A stretch of 11,172 bases of DNA, from contig WFMO01000210.1 of the NCBI GenBank assembly GCA_015489055.1, positions 1 to 11,172 on the forward strand, written 5' to 3'. The notes under the pieces are model-generated. The model was not told where the DNA came from. It searched no databases and saw nothing but the letters and a program-made list of their open reading frames with translations. Both the position numbers and the translations under genes were made by a program. Of this stretch, positions 1 through 6,191 are shown piece by piece (position 1 is the first letter of the stretch; each line of letters opens with the position of its first letter). Origin of the DNA: Helicobacteraceae bacterium. Lineage in GTDB: Bacteria; Campylobacterota; Campylobacteria; Campylobacterales; Sulfurimonadaceae.

Positions 1-1206
1 AAAAAATGTATGGCGGTGTTTAATCATACCGTAAATAAAAAACTTCAACAAAAAATTAATACAATCACACTCAACATCTCTAAAAATAAACAAATCCACT
101 GCAATGCAAATTTATGGTTTCAATTAGATACTAAACTAATCAATCAATACAAAACCGTATCATCAATAATTTTGAATGCTCATTTAACAACAATTAAAAA
201 TATTTATAATAATGCGAAAATCACCCTGATAGCAATAATAATCATACTATTTTTCTCAAGTATTTTAATATTGATTTTGCTCTATTTCTTATATATTTTA
301 ATGAAAAATGAAGAGAAAAGCAAAATTGAACTCAAGACACTCTCTTATATGTTTGACTCAAACGAAGCTATGATAATCACAAACGCAAAAGGAGATATTT
401 TACGAGTAAATCATGCTTTTACAAAAATTAACGGATATACGCAAGATGAAGCTTTTAATAAAAATCCAAGAATATTAAAGTCAAACAAACATTCAAAAGC
501 ATTTTATAAAAATATGTGGAACAGTTTAATAACCAAAGGGTTCTGGAAGGGTGAGATATATAACAAAAGAAAAAATGGTGAAATATTTCCTGAACAGCTC
601 TCAATCACCGCCATTAAAAACGATCATGGAGATACAATTAATTATATAGCAAATTTTATAGATATTTCTGAATTAAAACGGGCAAAAGACGATGCTACCT
701 ATCAAGCTTATCATGACTTTTTAACCAAGTTGCCAAACAGAAAATTTATGTTAAAAAAACTAGCGGATGAATTTCAAAAAGCTAAAAAATTCGGCTTTAC
801 TCATGCCTTTTTATTTATCGATTTAGACGGCTTTAAAAAGGTTAATGATACTTTCGGTCATGAAATAGGAGATAAACTGCTTATGAAAGTATCATATAGA
901 TTAAAACAAAGTATCAGAGAAGATGATTTCGTAGCTAGACTGGGCGGGGATGAGTTTGCCGTTATCTTGCTAAATTTAGATCAACAAAATGCACGAAATC
1001 ATACACAAGCCATAGCAACAAAAATTATAAAAAGGATATCAAAAATCTTTCAAATACATCATAACTCTATACAAATCGGTGCGAGCATAGGCATAGAAAT
1101 TTTTCCAAACAAGTTAGATAACATAGATCTAGTTATCAATAATGCCGACACAGCCATGTACAAAGCAAAGAAAAATGGAAAAAATCAATGTATTTTTTAT
1201 TTATAA
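1..1206 (+). CDS. Membrane-bound PAS-GGDEF diguanylate cyclase, 5'-truncated by the window edge
   Basis: Probable diguanylate cyclase making c-di-GMP from two GTP at the inner membrane. The frame is open to base 1, and the first ATG (10) leaves about 70 extracytoplasmic residues with only one membrane helix, so the true start and a first helix probably lie outside the window. Numbering from that ATG: residues 1-70 are the end of a periplasmic sensor, whose pattern recalls the C-terminal part of nitrate/nitrite-sensing NIT domains (inference). Residues 71-97 are a very hydrophobic membrane segment. Residues 110-225 are a PAS domain with the usual GFWKGEI and RKNGE signatures. Residues 233-398 are the GGDEF domain, with intact GGDEF at 312-316 and the inhibitory I-site RxxD (R303, D306) at the canonical five-residue distance. 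No EAL or HD-GYP domain follows. The enzyme is predicted active and product-inhibited. It converges on flgK. Confidence 0.93.
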   Translation, partial: KKCMAVFNHTVNKKLQQKINTITLNISKNKQIHCNANLWFQLDTKLINQYKTVSSIILNAHLTTIKNIYNNAKITLIAIIIILFFSSILILILLYFLYILMKNEEKSKIELKTLSYMFDSNEAMIITNAKGDILRVNHAFTKINGYTQDEAFNKNPRILKSNKHSKAFYKNMWNSLITKGFWKGEIYNKRKNGEIFPEQLSITAIKNDHGDTINYIANFIDISELKRAKDDATYQAYHDFLTKLPNRKFMLKKLADEFQKAKKFGFTHAFLFIDLDGFKKVNDTFGHEIGDKLLMKVSYRLKQSIREDDFVARLGGDEFAVILLNLDQQNARNHTQAIATKIIKRISKIFQIHHNSIQIGASIGIEIFPNKLDNIDLVINNADTAMYKAKKNGKNQCIFYL

Positions 1207-1227
1207 ATTTCTAAAAAAATTAGAAAT
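1207..1227. terminator. Possible bidirectional terminator between convergent genes
   Basis: A perfect 8-bp inverted repeat (1207-1214 and 1220-1227) with a 5-base A loop fills almost the whole 23-bp gap between the stop codons of the GGDEF gene and flgK. Its position suits a shared terminator. The stem has only one G-C pair and neither side has a clean run of U, so it would be weak. It may simply be an A/T-rich palindrome. Confidence 0.35.
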
Positions 1228-1229
1228 AT

Positions 1230-3119
1230 TTATTGTTTAATACTAAGAAGCGTATTCATCATTTTTTCTATTGTAGTAATTACCTTTGCTGCAGCTCCGT
1301 AAGCAGTTTGGTATTTTAAAAGATTGGTCATTTGCTGATCTGTGTTTACGCCTGAAATGGATTGATACTGTTGTTGCACTGCATTATATTTTGTATCTAC
1401 TGCTGTACTGTTAGATATCGCTAGATTGGCCAATGCTCCCACACCTGTTGCGATATTAGCAAACATTCCTCCTACTGTATGATTGTAAATAGTACCGTTA
1501 ATATTGTAATCACTTTTTTCAAATTGCATCTGAACCATGTTAGATGCCGTTTGATTATTGCCACTTACAGGGGTTGTATTAGCGGAGATAAGAGATGCAT
1601 TATTTTGCAAAGCAGATGACAAAGCGATGTTTGAAGCATTTGATCCGTCTAAAAATCTATGCATGCCCATAGCTCCTGCAAAATTAGTACCTGAATTTAA
1701 ATCAGTATTGTTAGTTAAATTATCTTTAATGGCAAAACTGTATCCTTGTGCGGCAAACGATGAGTTTTTAAAACTTATAGAAAATGAAGCGTTTGGCGGT
1801 GTCGAGTTATATCCAGTTGTTAAAAAATTATTTATATTATCGTTTGCATTATTGTCGTGATTATCATCAATAGATGCTTGTATCTGTGCGGCAATAGAAT
1901 CCGAACCGCCCGTAAGTGTAGTATTTGCATCAATAGTGATCGCTCTTGATGCAACTGCATTTCCTGCTTGATTATATAAGACTATATTAAAACTGCCCTG
2001 TTTGATGTTCAAACCAGACTGAACCAGCGGTACAGTTGAATCTATATTCAAATTATTTGACTGCATAGACGTTGTGGGACTTTGTGCATATAAATTGTTA
2101 GTCTGTTCAATCATACCTCTTGCAAAGGCGTTTAGTTTGCTTATTACATCAGGTATCACACCGTCAGTCGGTATTTTGCTAGTTGGGCTTAAAACTGCAC
2201 CCCGTAAGTGTAATAGCGCACCGACTTCTCCATTTTGAATATTTTTGGAAACAGGTATCTTAAGCCCGTCTTGACGCTGATAATAGATATCATACATACC
2301 GTTTGCATTGGTCGAATTATCTATACCAAGTGGATGAAAGCTACCACCGTCAACGATATTGAACCCTCCGATATTAATCGTTATATTGCCGCCTTGTGTT
2401 GCAATCTTGCTACTTACCGGCGTATTGCCGTTGATTTGACTGCCCATCATCTTTGTGCCGATTAATTTTGACAACGACAAAGCAAGATGGTCTCGCTGGT
2501 CACGTAAGGCATTTGCCTGTTGGTTTGTTCCTGCCTCAGCGACATTAATTGATTTATTTAAATTTGCTATTTGACCAGCTAATGTATTGACCTCGTCAAT
2601 ATTCGTTTTTATTTGCTCATTTAAACTTTTTTGTAAATTTATAACCTCAGTATGCGTTGCTTGAATCGCATTAGTTAACGTTGTTGTTTGTGCTGCTAGT
2701 GTTGTTTTGACGGCACTAAGGCTAGGATTGTCAGATAGTGTCTGCCAAGCAGAAAAATATGAATTTAAATCAGACGATATGCCAGCATTCTTACCAGTAC
2801 TTGAGAGTGAAGGAAAATATGTAGATAACTGCTTTAAATTATTTTGCATCAAATCTGAATAAGACTTGTCAGCCGATACAGATGAATAATTATGATACAC
2901 AAACTGATTAAATACACGCGTAATATTTTCAACTTTTGTACCGGTTCCAATTGACAAAGACGCGATAGAGTTAGGTGCAGATTCACCTTGAGTCACAATC
3001 TCTCTTGTATAGCCCGGGGTACTGGCATTGCTTATATTATTGCCTGTTGTGGTAATACCTATTTGCGCAGCATTTAGACCTGAGTAACCAGCGTTTAGCG
3101 CGCTAAAAATTGATGCCAT
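1230..3119 (-). CDS. flgK: Flagellar hook-filament junction protein FlgK (HAP1)
   Basis: FlgK is exported by the flagellar type III system and forms the junction between hook and filament. At 629 aa it is in the usual size range for the group. The N-terminal D0 region (about 1-75) has the flagellar rod/hook signature GYSGLNAAQ followed by GNNISNASTPGYTR. The C-terminal D0 helix (about 585-629) has GVNTDQQMTNLLKYQTAY. Residues 145-220 form a helical D1 region and 230-560 the variable outer domains, including a D/N-rich loop at 418-431. The ATG at 3119 is 4 bases after the flgN stop; an AGGG about 7 bases upstream, inside the flgN tail, is the likely ribosome site and lies right after a strong hairpin. 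It is the last gene of the flgI-flgK operon and the substrate of the FlgN chaperone encoded just before it. Confidence 0.97.
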   Translation of the reverse strand: MASIFSALNAGYSGLNAAQIGITTTGNNISNASTPGYTREIVTQGESAPNSIASLSIGTGTKVENITRVFNQFVYHNYSSVSADKSYSDLMQNNLKQLSTYFPSLSSTGKNAGISSDLNSYFSAWQTLSDNPSLSAVKTTLAAQTTTLTNAIQATHTEVINLQKSLNEQIKTNIDEVNTLAGQIANLNKSINVAEAGTNQQANALRDQRDHLALSLSKLIGTKMMGSQINGNTPVSSKIATQGGNITINIGGFNIVDGGSFHPLGIDNSTNANGMYDIYYQRQDGLKIPVSKNIQNGEVGALLHLRGAVLSPTSKIPTDGVIPDVISKLNAFARGMIEQTNNLYAQSPTTSMQSNNLNIDSTVPLVQSGLNIKQGSFNIVLYNQAGNAVASRAITIDANTTLTGGSDSIAAQIQASIDDNHDNNANDNINNFLTTGYNSTPPNASFSISFKNSSFAAQGYSFAIKDNLTNNTDLNSGTNFAGAMGMHRFLDGSNASNIALSSALQNNASLISANTTPVSGNNQTASNMVQMQFEKSDYNINGTIYNHTVGGMFANIATGVGALANLAISNSTAVDTKYNAVQQQYQSISGVNTDQQMTNLLKYQTAYGAAAKVITTIEKMMNTLLSIKQ

Positions 3120-3123
3120 CGCG

Positions 3124-3552
3124 CTATACCCTAGCCTCTAAAAAATTTGGTTTTTTAGAGGTAACCTTTTTATAACCATCCATCTCTGTTGGAACCAAAC
3201 TCTCAAGAAGCGAATTGTAAAACGAGCTGACCGTTAAAACAAGTTTAGCGTACTGTTGATTAACTTCACGCAAAAGGGCTAGATTATTTTTTAAGGTATT
3301 TAGCCTATCTTGCTCATCTTGACTTAGCAATTCTGACAAATCTTTATCAGGAAAATTTTGAATAAGTTTCATAATTTCATGGTCTATCATACTTTTTTTA
3401 GATTCAAAACTATTAATTTTTTCATCCTTTAATGCAATTCTGGCAAACTGACTATCTTGTCTGGCTTCTTTGATATCCTGGATATCAGACTCAGTTATAT
3501 CGATTAGGTCTTGTAAATCCTTCGCAGCGCATTGCAGATGATGTGATAACAT
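3124..3552 (-). CDS. flgN: FlgN-type export chaperone for FlgK (and perhaps FlgL)
   Basis: A 142-aa protein, almost entirely helical and charged, with the layout of FlgN: a long helical hairpin (about residues 10-70 and 85-125) and a C-terminal segment of the form FYNSLLESLVP before a basic tail. FlgN is a cytosolic chaperone that binds the C-terminal helix of FlgK/FlgL and delivers them to the export gate. Primary conservation in this family is weak, so the call rests largely on length, helical character and position between flgM and flgK, the same place as its counterpart in Campylobacter. The ATG at 3552 has an AAGGA 6 bases upstream and lies 12 bases after flgM. The last codons also form one arm and loop of an 11-bp hairpin placed ahead of flgK. 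Confidence 0.8.
   Translation of the reverse strand: MLSHHLQCAAKDLQDLIDITESDIQDIKEARQDSQFARIALKDEKINSFESKKSMIDHEIMKLIQNFPDKDLSELLSQDEQDRLNTLKNNLALLREVNQQYAKLVLTVSSFYNSLLESLVPTEMDGYKKVTSKKPNFLEARV
3135..3161 (-). promoter_or_regulatory. Perfect 11-bp stem-loop in the flgN tail, just before flgK
   Basis: Bases 3135-3145 and 3151-3161 are a perfect 11-bp inverted repeat around a 5-base loop. In the flgN-flgK transcript the hairpin ends about 15 bases before the flgK ATG, and the likely flgK ribosome site (AGGG) starts two bases after the stem. No U-run follows, so it is not a standard terminator. It could modulate flgK translation, coupling to flgN, or mRNA stability; this is inference. Confidence 0.55.
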
Positions 3553-3564
3553 AATAAATCCTTT

Positions 3565-3771
3565 TTACAACAAACTATCAGCCACCTTCGCAGCTAATGC
3601 TTTAATATCTATCTTATAGCTTCCGGATGATATCGACTGTTTTAAAGCATCAGCCTTACTTAAAGCTGTTGTCTTATTGGTATCACCCGCTTTAGATTCC
3701 GTTTTCTTTGTATCTTTATTGTCGTTTTGATAATTGTTAAAAACACCTAAATTATTTACTTTTGAAACCAT
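3565..3771 (-). CDS. flgM: Anti-sigma-28 factor FlgM
   Basis: FlgM binds sigma-28 (FliA) and keeps late flagellar genes off until the hook is complete and FlgM is exported. This is a short 68-aa form, close to Campylobacter FlgM in length and shorter than the enteric protein of about 97 aa. The N-terminal half (1-35) is polar and low complexity, as expected for an unfolded export segment. The C-terminal half (37-68) holds the conserved sigma-binding helices, ADALKQSISSGSYKIDIKAL then AAKVADSLL. The ATG at 3771 is preceded by AAGGA at 8 bases. A sigma-28-type promoter lies about 50 bases upstream, so FlgM would repress its own promoter as well as downstream flgN and flgK. Confidence 0.95.
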   Translation of the reverse strand: MVSKVNNLGVFNNYQNDNKDTKKTESKAGDTNKTTALSKADALKQSISSGSYKIDIKALAAKVADSLL

Positions 3772-3820
3772 TATATATCCTTTTGTATGCGCTTTGACAA
3801 TACATCATAGTAATATATAC

Positions 3821-3847
3821 ATATCGACAAAATAAGAAAATACTAAA
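3821..3847 (-). promoter_or_regulatory. Sigma-28 (FliA) type promoter ahead of flgM
   Basis: On the minus strand TTTAGTAT (3847-3840), an 11-base spacer and GTCGATAT (3828-3821) match the flagellar sigma-28 pattern TAAAGTTT-N11-GCCGATAA, and the CGATAT -10 typical of Campylobacter. The expected start near 3814 gives a leader of about 43 bases to flgM. It lies in the only sizeable gap (84 bases) of the flagellar operon. Confidence 0.75.
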
Positions 3848-3855
3848 GAATAGTT

Positions 3856-4152
3856 TTACTTTTTACTCAAGTAATCATATAGCATTTGTGAAATGCCAAA
3901 ACTTCCTGCACTTGCTTTTGCAATTTCACTTCTATACATTGATTGATATATCCTGTCGCCAGGTTTATTGTTATCTGCAAATATATTTTTATCGCCTTTC
4001 ATGGAGGTATCTAAAATAATTTGCAAAATTAAAGCTTCAAATGAATTTGTTTGTTTACGTAACTGCTTATCGTTTTGAACATGCGAAACAGACGGAATTT
4101 TACCCAAACTGTTTGTAATCAAACTACCGTTTATGAGTGGGGAACTAATCAT
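3856..4152 (-). CDS. flgJ: FlgJ-like rod-binding protein without muramidase domain
   Basis: A 98-aa protein matching only the N-terminal rod-binding domain of FlgJ. Conserved features are FEALILQIILDTSM (38-51), the middle stretch with D66 and Y69, and the C-terminal GSFGISQMLYDYLSKK (83-98). In gamma-proteobacteria FlgJ is about 310 aa and carries a C-terminal peptidoglycan hydrolase domain. That domain is absent here, as in Campylobacter, so another enzyme must open the cell wall for the rod. It acts in the periplasm at the growing rod. The ribosome site is TAGGAG, whose TAG is also the flgI stop codon, 9 bases before ATG, which suggests translational coupling to flgI. The gene ends before the flgM promoter gap. 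Confidence 0.9.
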   Translation of the reverse strand: MISSPLINGSLITNSLGKIPSVSHVQNDKQLRKQTNSFEALILQIILDTSMKGDKNIFADNNKPGDRIYQSMYRSEIAKASAGSFGISQMLYDYLSKK

Positions 4153-4164
4153 AATTTCAATCTC

Positions 4165-5211
4165 CTAAATAACTTGTAATTGCGCAGAAATTGCACCTGC
4201 ACTTTTCATGGCTTCTAATATAGAAATAGTGTCTTTAGGCGTTGCTCCGAGCTTTTGCAAGGCTCTTACAACATTTGCCACAGTTGTAGTACCGCGCTTA
4301 GTATAAACTTCGTCCTGATTTAAACCAAGCGCCAAATTTTTATCTACTCCCATGCCTCCTGAAGGCACTGTCACGTGATTTTGCTCATGGATTTTAATCG
4401 TAATAGAACCTTGGGTAATTACAACTGGCATAACCTCTATGCCTACACCAGCAACAATAGTTCCAGTTCTTTCGTTAATGATAATTTTACTGTTTGGTTT
4501 ATAATCTGTATTTGTATTTTCAACATCTGCTAGAAATTCGACCATACTAAGTTTTTTTGGACACTTTAGACGCACGGTTCGTGAATCAATAGCAACGGCT
4601 ACCTGAGATTTAAACCTATTATTTAAAATATTTTGAACATTTATGGCATTTTGAAAATTAGATTCTTTTAGCGACAATGTTGCATATCTTTTATGATACA
4701 GATCAAAATCAACACCCTTTTCAACCAACCCCCCGCCATAAACTATGCCCGTCGTCGGATCAGATTTTGTTTGAGTATTTCCTTGACTAACACCCCCTAT
4801 ACTTACTGGTCCTTGGGCCAAAGCATATATCTGACCGTCAACACCTTTTAACGGTGTCATAAGCAAAGTTCCTCCTTGCAGTGACTTTGCGTCACCTATA
4901 GAAGATACTGTTACATTTAATTTATCGCCTGAGCGGGCAAAAGGACCTAAATTTGCAGTAACAACAACTGCTGCAACATTTTTTGAAACTATCGTTGCAG
5001 GGTTTAAATCAATATTCATAGCTTTTAACATATTTGCCAAAGATTGTAGCGTAAAAGTAGAAGTGATACCGTCGCCTGTTTTATGCAGACCAACAACCAA
5101 TGAATAGCCTATGAGCTGATTATTTCGAACACCGATAACGGATGAAATATTTTTTATTTGTATCGCATGTAAAACCAATGCATTAAAAAGTATAAAATAT
5201 ATTATTCTCAT
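4165..5211 (-). CDS. flgI: Flagellar P-ring protein FlgI
   Basis: FlgI assembles the P-ring around the flagellar rod in the peptidoglycan layer. The protein is 348 aa, normal for the family. It starts with a short Sec signal peptide (about 1-16, cleavage probably near HA-IQ). The mature N-terminus holds the family signature VRNNQLIGYSLVVGLHKTGDG (28-48), followed by GGTLLMTPLKGVDGQIYALAQ (113-133) and YGGGLVEKGVDFDL (158-171); the C-terminal part ends in the usual VVRALQKLGATPKDTISILE. The ATG at 5211 has AAGGA 7 bases upstream. It is the first gene of the flagellar operon and is preceded by a sigma-54-type promoter, with the start about 23 bases downstream of the predicted transcription start. 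Confidence 0.97.
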   Translation of the reverse strand: MRIIYFILFNALVLHAIQIKNISSVIGVRNNQLIGYSLVVGLHKTGDGITSTFTLQSLANMLKAMNIDLNPATIVSKNVAAVVVTANLGPFARSGDKLNVTVSSIGDAKSLQGGTLLMTPLKGVDGQIYALAQGPVSIGGVSQGNTQTKSDPTTGIVYGGGLVEKGVDFDLYHKRYATLSLKESNFQNAINVQNILNNRFKSQVAVAIDSRTVRLKCPKKLSMVEFLADVENTNTDYKPNSKIIINERTGTIVAGVGIEVMPVVITQGSITIKIHEQNHVTVPSGGMGVDKNLALGLNQDEVYTKRGTTTVANVVRALQKLGATPKDTISILEAMKSAGAISAQLQVI

Positions 5212-5244
5212 TCAACAGTCCTTATCAGCTATTAAGTCTGTTAA

Positions 5245-5260
5245 AGCAAATATTATTCCA
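5245..5260 (-). promoter_or_regulatory. Sigma-54 (RpoN) type promoter of the flgI operon
   Basis: On the minus strand TGGAATA-N4-TTGCT has the invariant GG (5259-5258) and GC (5247-5246) separated by exactly 10 bases, matching the -24/-12 consensus TGGCACG-N4-TTGCW. Transcription would start near 5234, about 23 bases before the flgI ATG. The element overlaps the stop codon of rsmD (5255-5253). In Campylobacterota hook and basal-body genes are known to use sigma-54 with FlgR. No FlgR-binding site was identified. Confidence 0.78.
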
Positions 5261-5840
5261 TATATGTCAATGTCGTCTTGCCGAATTTTTTAGTTTTTAT
5301 GCATGTAAAAGGACCTATGTATTTTGGCAAGGTCAATCCGCTCATATGTTCTATAGCAATTACGCAAACTGCTTCTTTTGCAATGGTGCTGATTAATTTG
5401 ATACTTTTATCATAAACATCTTCCATATTCTCTCTAATGCTAAAAGGCGGATCAATATAAAAATATGCCTTACTCTTGTCTTTATATAAGGCCAGCAGCA
5501 CCTCATCAATATTTTGAAAACTATCTCCCGCTAAAACCCTGCACTTTGTCGGATCTGTTTTGGCGATATTTTTTTTTAAGACTCTAATAACATCACTGTC
5601 TTTTTCTAAAAAATATACCTTTTTAGCGCCTCTGCTTAAAGCTTCCAGTCCAATCGATCCGCTTCCGGCAAACACTTCAACAAAAATAGAGTCGATGATA
5701 TCGTAACCTATGCTATTGAAAAAAGATTCTAAAACAATACCTTTAGAACTTCTTGTTGTTGATTTTGACGGTAAATCTATAACAGTAGATTTGTATTTAC
5801 CAGCAACAATCCTTTTGGTGAATTTCTTATTGACCTTCAT
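5253..5840 (-). CDS. rsmD: 16S rRNA (guanine-N2)-methyltransferase RsmD
   Basis: RsmD methylates G966 of 16S rRNA (E. coli numbering) using S-adenosylmethionine. At 195 aa it has the family length. The N-terminal IVAGKYKS (11-18) and TTRSSKG region correspond to the RNA-facing start of the family. The SAM-binding motif is VEVFAGSGSIGLEALSRGA (54-72), E79 follows in YFLEKD, and the catalytic motif DPPF is at 130-133. The start overlaps the preceding small gene by 14 bases and has only a weak ribosome site, so coupled translation is likely. A run of nine A on the coding strand (5569-5577, codons 88-91) is a possible slippage point. The flgI sigma-54 promoter overlaps its stop codon. Confidence 0.93.
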   Translation of the reverse strand: MKVNKKFTKRIVAGKYKSTVIDLPSKSTTRSSKGIVLESFFNSIGYDIIDSIFVEVFAGSGSIGLEALSRGAKKVYFLEKDSDVIRVLKKNIAKTDPTKCRVLAGDSFQNIDEVLLALYKDKSKAYFYIDPPFSIRENMEDVYDKSIKLISTIAKEAVCVIAIEHMSGLTLPKYIGPFTCIKTKKFGKTTLTYME

Positions 5841-6183
5841 AATGCTTCTTTATAAGTTGTAAAATATCATTTTTGTATTTATCAGTTAGCCGCTCTATTT
5901 CGCTTTGTATAATAGATATCTCTATTTTTTCTTGAGAGACATTTTCTTGCTCATATGTTTTATGCTCAAACCTTTGCTCCAATGTCATAAAAAGCTGTGC
6001 TCTTGTAAACGGCTTGTAAATATCACAATTTTCATAGCCGACTGATACTATCGGTTTTTCTGTCTGAATTTCAAAATCACTTATAACCGCATCACACTGC
6101 TTTAGCGAGCTTAAATAGCCTGATAAAAAAAGCTCAAGACTTTTTTGCAGAAGCGGCGATTTACAAAGTACGGCAATTTTCAT
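5827..6183 (-). CDS. Small protein with degenerate, shortened receiver-like N-terminus, function unknown
   Basis: A 118-aa cytosolic protein that I do not assign to a named family. The first 70 residues recall a compressed CheY-type receiver: a hydrophobic strand KIAVLC (2-7), a helix, DAVISD (31-36) resembling the strand ending in the phospho-accepting aspartate, a strand KPIVSVG (43-49), and YKPF (56-59) like the conserved KPF loop followed by a helix. The acidic pair normally after strand 1 is missing (C7, K8), and only about 20 residues separate D36 from K57 instead of about 50, so phosphorylation is unlikely. Residues 75-118 are a charged, probably coiled-coil tail. It starts 8 bases after pglB, whose TAGG stop lies in the ribosome site, and overlaps rsmD by 14 bases. 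The receiver comparison is inference from motif order. Confidence 0.7.
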   Translation of the reverse strand: MKIAVLCKSPLLQKSLELFLSGYLSSLKQCDAVISDFEIQTEKPIVSVGYENCDIYKPFTRAQLFMTLEQRFEHKTYEQENVSQEKIEISIIQSEIERLTDKYKNDILQLIKKHYEGQ

Positions 6184-6191
6184 GGCTCAAC

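Noticed and set aside
1558..1860. Plus-strand open frames inside flgK (also 2235-2465) and inside pglB (6264-6455, 6682-6867, 7230-7454)
   Set aside because: All are short and antisense to well-supported genes, with no start signals or family resemblance.
3864..3870. ACTCAAG half-site of a HAIR element (HspR operator)
   Set aside because: Only one half is present, inside flgJ; no paired CTTGAGT at the required spacing.
4729..4734. Run of six C in flgI as a possible phase-variable tract
   Set aside because: Campylobacter phase-variable G/C tracts are usually eight or more, and here the run encodes the conserved YGGGLVEKG segment of FlgI.
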